DNA of 58,663 bases, from positions 1 through 58,663 of the forward strand of contig NZ_JTHP01000040.1 in NCBI RefSeq assembly GCF_000943545.1, given 5' to 3'. The translations under genes were made by a program, and so were the position numbers. How positions within the stretch are numbered: the stretch's first letter is position 1; every line of letters starts with the position of its first letter. This document shows positions 53,199 through 58,663 of the stretch, one piece after another. Below the pieces are notes generated by a model. It searched no databases. It had not been told where the DNA came from and worked only from the letters and a program-made list of their open reading frames with translations. The DNA is from Paenibacillus terrae. Lineage in GTDB: Bacteria > Bacillota > Bacilli > Paenibacillales > Paenibacillaceae.

Positions 53199-53354
53199 TT
53201 ATTTATAGAAAATGAACAGTATCGACAACGCTATAATAGATGCAACACAGATGCAGGCCATGTTGCGAGCAGACTCTTTATTGCGGTCCCCTTCTGCTAC
53301 TGTTCCGAGGAAAGAGATTACTAGAATTGAGCCCAGCAGGATCTTAAACCACAT
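53199..53354 (-). CDS. Small membrane protein of the phage-like module
   Basis: 51 residues with two hydrophobic segments (KILLGSILVISFLGTVA and ACICVASIIALSILFIF) separated by a short polar loop GDRNKESARN. ATG 53354 follows AGGGGTGA by nine bases and the gene fits exactly between its neighbours. Function unknown. Confidence 0.65.
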   Translation of the reverse strand: MWFKILLGSILVISFLGTVAEGDRNKESARNMACICVASIIALSILFIFYK

Positions 53355-53363
53355 ACTTGACGG

Positions 53364-53672
53364 TCACCCCTTTTGCTTGCTCTTATGAGCATATTTATTA
53401 CTAGGGTCCGGCTTTACCACGCCCATCATAGCCAGTTCATGGACAACTCGCAGCTTCGACAATCCCGTAAGCTTGGCAATGTGCGAACGAGGTACACCAG
53501 CACGGTCCAATCTGCGAATCTCCTTAACTGTCTCTTTGGGCAAAGGTGTCTGTAAGCTATTTAGTAGCAGATCCGGCCCTATTGAAGGAGCATCGTAACC
53601 ATCTGGACCAGGAACTTTGGGCCCGCGTTGCTCTTTGATCTGTCCGCCTGAGCGGTACTGACGTTTGATCAT
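53364..53672 (-). CDS. Phage protein with helix-turn-helix-like segment
   Basis: Protein of 102 residues. EIRRLDRAGVPRSHIAKLTG then LSKLRVVHELAMMG has the shape of a helix-turn-helix; both ends are basic and Pro/Gly-rich. ATG 53672 follows GGGGAGG. It may be a small regulator. It is divergent from the plus-strand gene at 53773. Confidence 0.65.
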   Translation of the reverse strand: MIKRQYRSGGQIKEQRGPKVPGPDGYDAPSIGPDLLLNSLQTPLPKETVKEIRRLDRAGVPRSHIAKLTGLSKLRVVHELAMMGVVKPDPSNKYAHKSKQKG

Positions 53673-53772
53673 TCCGTTTACCTCCCCGATATGTTTAAAT
53701 CTCTACAACTCTTTTAAAATATTTACATCCCTTAACAGCTTGTATATCCTTTGGTTAAAGGAGTTGGTATAT

Positions 53773-54078
53773 ATGCAAGATGCGTTTATAAAGGTCACAC
53801 GCACAGGTCGGGTATACGTATCCCCAGAAGCACGAGAGTTGATGAATTTTAGTAAAGATGAATATACATCTGTAAAGGTTGACAACGTGATAGATGGAGA
53901 ACCTACGGACTTCGCCGCTTTTGGTGTTACAGCAAATTTGATGCCGACTAGATTTAATTTGGATGGACGAAGCACAACGAGATTTTACATATCGGCACAC
54001 GCCAAACCGCCGATCTATCTTTACTATAAGGAAACACTAAATGATGTTCATTATTTCAAACCCGAAGGTGCCGTGTGA
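53773..54078 (+). CDS. Lone plus-strand phage gene, AbrB-like start
   Basis: Protein of 101 residues. The N-terminus AFIKVTRTGRVYVSPEAREL resembles the opening of swapped-hairpin AbrB-type DNA-binding domains (KVTRxGRVxxSPEARxL), but the rest is unfamiliar. AAAGGAG nine bases before ATG 53773 fixes the start. It is the only gene on the plus strand in this 7-kb module and has its own divergent promoter, which suggests a regulator or a morphogenetic extra gene. Confidence 0.6.
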   Translation: MQDAFIKVTRTGRVYVSPEARELMNFSKDEYTSVKVDNVIDGEPTDFAAFGVTANLMPTRFNLDGRSTTRFYISAHAKPPIYLYYKETLNDVHYFKPEGAV

Positions 54079-54094
54079 CCGACACCCTGTTTGC

Positions 54095-54391
54095 TTAAAA
54101 TCCCGATGTGAATGCCAACAACGGCTCTCCTTGCCAACGATTGTTAATGATCTCTTGGACTGTTATCATCTCGCCCATGCCTTCATCCTCATAAACCCGG
54201 TAGCTCATACTGACAATTTCTACTTCATCATCTGGATACAGGTCACTGTCCTCCAGCCCGGTTAAACTCTTGTACCATTCTTTAGCTTCCTCTAACGAGT
54301 AGGCTGCAACTGCATCACATTCACACAATTGGTACACATGCACATCCGCAAGACCCTTTGTTTCCGCTATCTGAAGTTCATTCATTCTCAT
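54095..54391 (-). CDS. Phage hypothetical protein
   Basis: Acidic protein of 98 residues (LADVHVYQLCECDAVAAYSL, EEAKEWYKSLTGLEDSDLYP). ATG 54391 has GGGAGG upstream. The pattern of CECDAVAA followed by EEA.EWY is seen in small phage proteins of unknown role. Convergent with the plus-strand gene. Confidence 0.65.
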   Translation of the reverse strand: MRMNELQIAETKGLADVHVYQLCECDAVAAYSLEEAKEWYKSLTGLEDSDLYPDDEVEIVSMSYRVYEDEGMGEMITVQEIINNRWQGEPLLAFTSGF

Positions 54392-54443
54392 TTATCCTCC
54401 CTTATGTTTGCTTTGTGACCGACACCCTGTACCCTGTATAGGC

Positions 54444-54731
54444 TTAATCCTCAAATCTTTCATGCAGCTTAAAAATACCCAAAGCCTCTGTTGTATCAAA
54501 ATCAATGCATATATCTCCATGCTGTGGATGCGACATTTCAAAGGTGTAATATGGTGGGGTATGTCCGCTTTGACCGGATGAATAAATCTCAAGTATCGTT
54601 TCTGGCGCCAACGTCACTGTATGATGTTCGTCCATATCTGTTCCATCCCAATACCACGAAAATTCATGCCAATCGGTAAGCTTTACTTTATCTCCTGGCC
54701 GAAAAGCAAGATTATCTAAAATATCGCCCAT
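54444..54731 (-). CDS. Phage hypothetical protein
   Basis: Protein of 95 residues beginning MGDILDNLAFRPGDKVKLTD, possibly a small beta-barrel. The GGAAGG site is nine bases before ATG 54731 and touches the earlier ATG 54740, so the later is chosen. Function unknown. Confidence 0.62.
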   Translation of the reverse strand: MGDILDNLAFRPGDKVKLTDWHEFSWYWDGTDMDEHHTVTLAPETILEIYSSGQSGHTPPYYTFEMSHPQHGDICIDFDTTEALGIFKLHERFED

Positions 54732-54797
54732 ATCTATCATCCTTCCAACGCTCAGGCAGAGTGCAGGAGCGTATTGTATTAGTGGGTTAACCCCTAC

Positions 54798-55007
54798 CTA
54801 ATGCCACTGTGCAATGTGCTTCATTTTTACAGGAGCGCTACCGATCATCATTTCTTCGGATGCTATTTCTTCCAGTGCCTTACTGAGCTTGCGGACCTCT
54901 TCCTGTTTTTCAACCAAGCTGGCTGCCAAATCATTATCGGCCTGTTTCTTGTTTGCTTCATACTCCGGCCCGGTCAGGTAGGCTATTGTCCGGTCCCTCT
55001 CTGACAA
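54798..55007 (-). CDS. Small coiled-coil phage protein
   Basis: 69 residues from TTG 55007 (MSERDRTIAYLTGPEYEANK), with a heptad-like helix NDLAASLVEKQEEVRKLSKA. The ribosome site is weak. It overlaps the end of the frameshifted gene upstream by 50 bases. Function unknown. Confidence 0.5.
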   Translation of the reverse strand: MSERDRTIAYLTGPEYEANKKQADNDLAASLVEKQEEVRKLSKALEEIASEEMMIGSAPVKMKHIAQWH

Positions 55008-55157
55008 TTGCTCTTACAAGCGATCTACCCAAAGCAATCACGCTCCCGATGACCCTATCTCCGCAAATTACTCTCCCTTCAAGCCCTAAAACCAACTCTC
55101 CAGCTAATTTAGTAGCTTTTAAAATATCTCCATTTGCAACTCATATGTCTTACTCAT
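54958..55157 (-). pseudogene. Phage gene with a one-base frameshift
   Basis: ATG 55157 has GGAGAG upstream and reads MSKTYELQMEIF then stop. Shifting one base near 55140 opens VANGDILKATKLAGELVLGL and EGRVICGDRVIGSVIALGRS to a stop at 54958. The joined product would be about 65 residues. It is either a lesion or an error in the sequence. Confidence 0.45.
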
Positions 55158-55182
55158 ATCCTTTCACTCTCCTTATAGTGGT

Positions 55183-55704
55183 TCAGTTTCTTGATTCTCT
55201 CAGCAGGTTGAAATATTTTTCTCTGTAATTTTCCTTTTCTCTGCGCTCATTGTTGATTAGCCTATTCATTCGATTCACATAGTCGGGATTATTGCTTTTC
55301 AACAATTTACCAACATCCCGCGACAAGGAGCGTATCAAGGAGTTTTTCAATATTTCTTCTCCCACTCCTAATTCCTGCTTTCTTGCCCGTTTCATACACG
55401 AACCAAAAACATAAACACCAACATGAGCGGGTATTTCAGACACAACCTGATCGTAAAGTTCGCGGGTCATTACGTAGTAGTTGTAGTGACCGACGAATGT
55501 ATTGTGTGCATTGCTTTTATAATCTGACTTGCTAACCTTTATCTCATAGCAGCGAAAAACTCCTTTTGTGTCATAGGTCATGTAGTCTACTCTTTGTTCT
55601 CCGTACCAGCCTATGGTGACCTCGAAGCAGCCGAACACCCCCATTTTATTCGTGGCTGCGTAAATATCGCGCTCCAACTGCAACGTCACATCTGTTTTAG
55701 CCAA
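55183..55704 (-). CDS. PD-(D/E)XK-like phage nuclease candidate
   Basis: Protein of 173 residues. RVDYMTYDTKGVFRCYEIKV places an Asp and an Glu-x-Lys pair in the spacing of the restriction-like nuclease core, with an N-terminal Glu in LQLERDIYAA. This recalls MmcB/YraN-type proteins. The C-terminal half is helical and basic. The start is TTG 55704 with AAAGGAG 11 bases upstream. It may act in phage recombination or DNA repair. Confidence 0.6.
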   Translation of the reverse strand: MAKTDVTLQLERDIYAATNKMGVFGCFEVTIGWYGEQRVDYMTYDTKGVFRCYEIKVSKSDYKSNAHNTFVGHYNYYVMTRELYDQVVSEIPAHVGVYVFGSCMKRARKQELGVGEEILKNSLIRSLSRDVGKLLKSNNPDYVNRMNRLINNERREKENYREKYFNLLRESRN

Positions 55705-55761
55705 CTGCTTATCATCTCCTTTAAGGTATATAGGGGTATAGGGTAAGAGGCCAGAAGGCCC

Positions 55762-56028
55762 CTATACTTCCTTCTCTTCGACTCGACCGACATACCAGTT
55801 TTCGATCTGGACATTGGTGTATTTCAGGAGGATAATCTTTTCCGCCTCTAATGTCTCATCTGTGTACAGTCCGGTGCATACCTCAACATCTACAACATCG
55901 AACTCTTCGCCTGTCAGGTCCTCGTGCTCGGCCTTTACAGTAGCTATAAAGTCTTCCTTGTTGATGAACTCTGCCTTAATTCCGTATGCAAATTCCTGAT
56001 CTTCGCTCCACAAAATTTCTTTTGCCAT
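55762..56028 (-). CDS. Acidic phage hypothetical protein
   Basis: 88 residues, very acidic (TVKAEHEDLTGEEFDVVDVE). ATG 56028 follows AAAGGAG. No family recognised; the charge suggests a DNA-mimic or partner-binding role, which is speculative. Confidence 0.62.
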   Translation of the reverse strand: MAKEILWSEDQEFAYGIKAEFINKEDFIATVKAEHEDLTGEEFDVVDVEVCTGLYTDETLEAEKIILLKYTNVQIENWYVGRVEEKEV

Positions 56029-56079
56029 GATTATTCGCTCCTTTTAATTTGATTGGGTAGGGTAAGAGGCTGTTATGCC

Positions 56080-56259
56080 TCAATTTATGCCCGTAATCGT
56101 GCAGTTGTGGTACTTATCCTTTTCGAGCCGTTTGAATCCGTGCTGCCGGAAATAAGCCAGCTTTACCAAAGGAATCTTGTATCCGTATGAATACCAGATG
56201 TGATGTATTTTGTGGAATCCTGTAACACGTTGAATTGTTCTACTTAATCTTTTATGCAT
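56080..56259 (-). CDS. Small basic phage protein
   Basis: 59 residues, rich in His, Lys and Arg (MHKRLSRTIQRVTGFHKIHH start). ATG 56259 follows AAAGGAG by about nine bases. Function unknown. Confidence 0.6.
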   Translation of the reverse strand: MHKRLSRTIQRVTGFHKIHHIWYSYGYKIPLVKLAYFRQHGFKRLEKDKYHNCTITGIN

Positions 56260-56283
56260 TGTATATCTCTCCTTTGGTGGGCC

Positions 56284-56520
56284 TTATTCGGCTACAATCT
56301 TGGTTACTTTGGCGTTCATACGCAGTGGCTTTAACGTTTTGTAATTATCCAGTGTGTTGAATACCATAACGCCGTCCTCACAATGCAGTTCAGGCAGGCA
56401 ATCCTCGTCATCGGCATAAAACGGCGCCAATACTGCAAATCCGTCTTCATGGTCAATCCCAATGCACATTAGCGGCTGAGCCTCGTCAAAAAGATATGTT
56501 GAGTACAGTTCAAATTTCAT
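56284..56520 (-). CDS. Phage hypothetical protein
   Basis: 78 residues from ATG 56520 (MKFELYSTYLFDEAQPLMCI), chosen because AAGGAG lies ten bases upstream; the frame is open further back to 56580 where it overlaps the neighbour. Function unknown. Confidence 0.62.
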   Translation of the reverse strand: MKFELYSTYLFDEAQPLMCIGIDHEDGFAVLAPFYADDEDCLPELHCEDGVMVFNTLDNYKTLKPLRMNAKVTKIVAE

Positions 56521-56557
56521 AGTGTTATCTCTCCTTTGGTATAGGGGATAGACCCCC

Positions 56558-56884
56558 TTATACATCAATTCCGAACGCATCCAGATGGCTCAAAACCGAT
56601 CGCCGCTGTACGTCTGTCATACGTTCCAAGTTTTCAAGCATCCATGATATTTGTTCGCTGGTAGGTTCTGACCACATGAAAACATGGCAAGCACCGTTAC
56701 CTTCCTTTTCAGCATCGTTAGAACATCCGAATTTAATAAAATCCGGCATCTTATTGCTGTCGCCGTCGAAAAATCTAATATCATATTGTAGAACCAGATC
56801 GGCGGCTAATTTACGATGTCCCCCATATTTGCATTCATACAAAGTCCCTTCTGGAGCTAAGAACCCTGAAACTCCATACTGCAT
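56558..56884 (-). CDS. Phage hypothetical protein
   Basis: 108 residues. EGTLYECKYGGHRKLAADLV and HVFMWSEPTSEQISWMLENL are the most striking parts. ATG 56884 follows GGGGGAG. No family recognised. Confidence 0.62.
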   Translation of the reverse strand: MQYGVSGFLAPEGTLYECKYGGHRKLAADLVLQYDIRFFDGDSNKMPDFIKFGCSNDAEKEGNGACHVFMWSEPTSEQISWMLENLERMTDVQRRSVLSHLDAFGIDV

Positions 56885-56924
56885 GTGTCTCTCCCCCTTA
56901 TGGAGGGCTAAGCCTCCCGACTAA

Positions 56925-57296
56925 TTAAATTGATCCTACTGGCGTGGTGGCCGCTTTTTCGGCATCCCAACCGTAACGACTAACCCTCTGATAAAATGTG
57001 TTTCTGGAGATTCCATTTTGCTCCGCAACCTCAGGCCAACGCACCATTGGCTTTTTAACGGGCACAGTGGACGCTTTTTCACGAGTCCATTTCAGCTTAT
57101 AAATCCGCTTCTGATAGGTTGTGCGAGGTATGCCGTTGCGCTCTGCTATATCCGCGAATTCATCATGCTTTGTTCTCAATGGTGTCTTTGCAGCCCGTTC
57201 CACAGACCAACCTTCGATTCTAACCCGATGCTCCAACGTTCTGGCAGATATCCCGTTTTTCTCAGCACGTTCATATTGCTCTGGCGTTATATACAT
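56925..57296 (-). CDS. Phage protein with three helix-turn-helix-like repeats
   Basis: 123 residues made almost wholly of three repeats of about 37 residues: one with AEKNGISARTLEHRVRIEGW, one with AERNGIPRTTYQKRIYKLKW, one with AEQNGISRNTFYQRVSRYGW. Each ends E.A...P. The pattern A..NGI...T...R....W fits a homeodomain-like helix-turn-helix. GGAGG eight bases before ATG 57296 decides the start over 57338. Confidence 0.68.
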   Translation of the reverse strand: MYITPEQYERAEKNGISARTLEHRVRIEGWSVERAAKTPLRTKHDEFADIAERNGIPRTTYQKRIYKLKWTREKASTVPVKKPMVRWPEVAEQNGISRNTFYQRVSRYGWDAEKAATTPVGSI

Positions 57297-57328
57297 GTAC
57301 TGCCCCTCCTTCTTGTCCCCTATGGGGC

Positions 57329-57703
57329 TTAACTCCACACCCTGTGGTCTTCTGCCACTGTTTCCAATCCGTCATAGTCGGTGATGATCCATTCAATATC
57401 ATCCGGTACCTCAACTACCTTTAATTTGGAGCAAGGTCCATTTGCTTTATCACCAAGGGCCTTGACGACTGCAATTACATCTTTATTGGTCCGAATCTCC
57501 TTATCGTCTCTATCACCTATAAATGAATAAGGGGGAAAAAAACTATCGTTTTGGTCGCTCATATCAACCAAATCCGCTGTTGGATCTGCATACTCATAGT
57601 CATCCGTGTAAACCGTTACTCTCCACCCCAATTCAATCAGCTTGTGAAATGCGGCAGTCGATAACCCAAATCCTCCAAAACATCTATTAATAACGATTTC
57701 CAT
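57329..57703 (-). CDS. Phage hypothetical protein
   Basis: 124 residues. MEIVINRCFGGFGLSTAAFH and IEWIITDYDGLETVAEDHRV are characteristic ends seen in many Firmicute phage proteins of unknown role. GAGAGG lies upstream of ATG 57703. Confidence 0.68.
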   Translation of the reverse strand: MEIVINRCFGGFGLSTAAFHKLIELGWRVTVYTDDYEYADPTADLVDMSDQNDSFFPPYSFIGDRDDKEIRTNKDVIAVVKALGDKANGPCSKLKVVEVPDDIEWIITDYDGLETVAEDHRVWS

Positions 57704-57731
57704 TGTGTTATGTCCTCTCTGCCCTTGGGGG

Positions 57732-58535
57732 CTAATCTGTTATGCCACCAATGCTTTTTCCCGTAGCAATGAGCGCTGATCTAACTCCTTTTCTCCAGCC
57801 TTCGTTGTAGGCGGAATCTACGTTATAGGAATCAGCATATTTTTCGATCAATGTTTCTTCCGGGGTCAGTTCTACCGTATACCCCGCAATAAGCGCTTGG
57901 GCCAACAACCAGACAGACATGCCGTTCAAAGCCTCTGCTTTCGTGCCTTTCTCCCATCCGTTCGGAGCTATGGCATGCTCAACCAATAGAGATTCCTTAG
58001 TCCATTCAGTAAGGAGCCATTTAATCGCCTCGTCCTCTGCCTTGGTCAGCACGGGTTTATAAGGCTCGTCCTCTTCACAGTGTTCCTCCGGTTGAGTGAT
58101 AGGCTCCGTTTTTGCTGCGGCCTCTGCAACTGCTGGAACAGGCTTTGGATCATCCTTTGGTTTGGCTTGGATAGACTCCTTATACCTAGCAATTGCCACC
58201 TCTTCGGCTTTTGGTGTCTTAATATCCCATTTCTTTGCAAGCCAGTACGATTCAAGCGTTTTGAGTGAAATTCCCAACTTGGTTGCAGTAGCCTGTCGGC
58301 TCGCTCCACTGGCCCGTATTTTCAAGTAATCATCTTTTTCAAATTTAGCCATAATGGCCTGTTCCTCCTTATTACTCACTGTTTTGGCGCGGAAGGTCAG
58401 CGGCTTTATGTGAGACTTTGGTATAGGCTTGCCGACAATCTTTGCGAGTTCTTCCGGGCTGAGAGTGTACGTTCTAACGTCGCCCTGACCCCGAGAAGCC
58501 GTCTCGTTTTTTCGATTTGGGATGGATGTACCCAT
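57732..58535 (-). CDS. Phage helix-turn-helix protein with long C-terminal domain
   Basis: 267 residues. A helix-turn-helix at about 72-100 (RASGASRQATATKLGISLKT) is followed by a Pro/Glu/Ala linker and a C-terminal domain with GYTVELTPEETLIEKYADSY and YNEGWRKGVRSALIATGKS. It is probably a phage regulator or replication accessory. ATG 58535 follows GAGAGGGG. Confidence 0.65.
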   Translation of the reverse strand: MGTSIPNRKNETASRGQGDVRTYTLSPEELAKIVGKPIPKSHIKPLTFRAKTVSNKEEQAIMAKFEKDDYLKIRASGASRQATATKLGISLKTLESYWLAKKWDIKTPKAEEVAIARYKESIQAKPKDDPKPVPAVAEAAAKTEPITQPEEHCEEDEPYKPVLTKAEDEAIKWLLTEWTKESLLVEHAIAPNGWEKGTKAEALNGMSVWLLAQALIAGYTVELTPEETLIEKYADSYNVDSAYNEGWRKGVRSALIATGKSIGGITD

Positions 58536-58600
58536 TAAAATCCCCTCTCTGAGCGTTTTTGGGCGCAGCTACCCGCCGCAGGACCCAATAGCCCCGGGTG

Positions 58601-58663
58601 TTATGCCTTATTTAAGATGGATTCTATTACTTCGATTTGGTACGGTTTGGTGTCTAGCAGCGG
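58601..58663 (-). CDS. 3' end of a further phage gene, cut by the window edge
   Basis: The last 20 codons read PLLDTKPYQIEVIESILNKA and then stop at 58601. The frame continues past the right edge. Function cannot be judged. Confidence 0.5.
   Translation of the reverse strand, partial: PLLDTKPYQIEVIESILNKA

Overview
The window looks like a chromosomal stretch of a Paenibacillus-type endosporulating Firmicute. This is an inference from the gene content: SpoVR, YhbH and PrkA sporulation proteins, two CotS-like coat kinases, Lpl-type sugar transporters without their own ATPase, a PucR regulon and strong GGAGG ribosome sites. No rRNA, tRNA or CRISPR array was seen.

Layout. (1) 0.2-8.0 kb: a fructan/sucrose unit with an intracellular GH32 hydrolase, a lipoprotein sugar-binding protein and two permeases on the minus strand, divergent from a LacI regulator and a PfkB sugar kinase. 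(2) 8.1-14.0 kb: two divergent TetR-controlled units, one with a CocE/NonD-type hydrolase and one with a nitronate monooxygenase plus an EthD-like protein. (3) 14.0-18.7 kb: a gene graveyard around one intact secreted pectate lyase. It holds a decayed IS3 element, a GH42 beta-galactosidase scrap ending in a 33-bp hairpin beside a hexanucleotide repeat, and a broken Opp/Dpp ATPase. (4) 18.7-34.5 kb: a dense thiol-redox and electrophile-defence island. It contains three OsmC proteins, a tandem AhpD-like protein, a DsbA/FrnE-like protein, three thioredoxins, a thioredoxin reductase, a lipoyl-dihydrolipoamide dehydrogenase fusion, an Old Yellow Enzyme, a nitroreductase and an alcohol dehydrogenase. 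MarR and two ArsR-rhodanese regulators sit among them. (5) 34.9-35.4 kb: a solitary TnsA-like remnant at the edge of the island. (6) 35.6-50.4 kb: core-like genes (azlCD, spoVR-yhbH, a Rieske oxygenase, an orphan response regulator, a PucR-linked racemase/peptidase/AroM operon, coat kinases, arylamine N-acetyltransferase, a globin-coupled sensor). (7) 50.7-58.7 kb: the C-terminal half of prkA abuts a prophage-like run of small minus-strand genes that continues past the right edge.

The strongest new signal is in region 4. An 18-bp palindrome, TTCAATTRATTAATTGAA, occurs five times in front of separate transcription units. At three of them it lies at the same place, directly after a -10 TATAAT with a 17-bp spacer to TTGAC. 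The two ArsR-rhodanese proteins are the obvious candidate repressors, and the whole set reads as a sulfane-sulfur or electrophile-responsive thiol-repair regulon. A second, separate circuit (TTTCACAA boxes, MarR) seems to control the adjacent lipoamide dehydrogenase/OsmC pair.

A second point is sporulation. prkA is cut by a phage-like element, and spoVR, in the same functional group as yhbH and prkA, carries a one-base frameshift in a run of eight T. Either both are genuine lesions, or prkA is restored by excision and spoVR by slippage.
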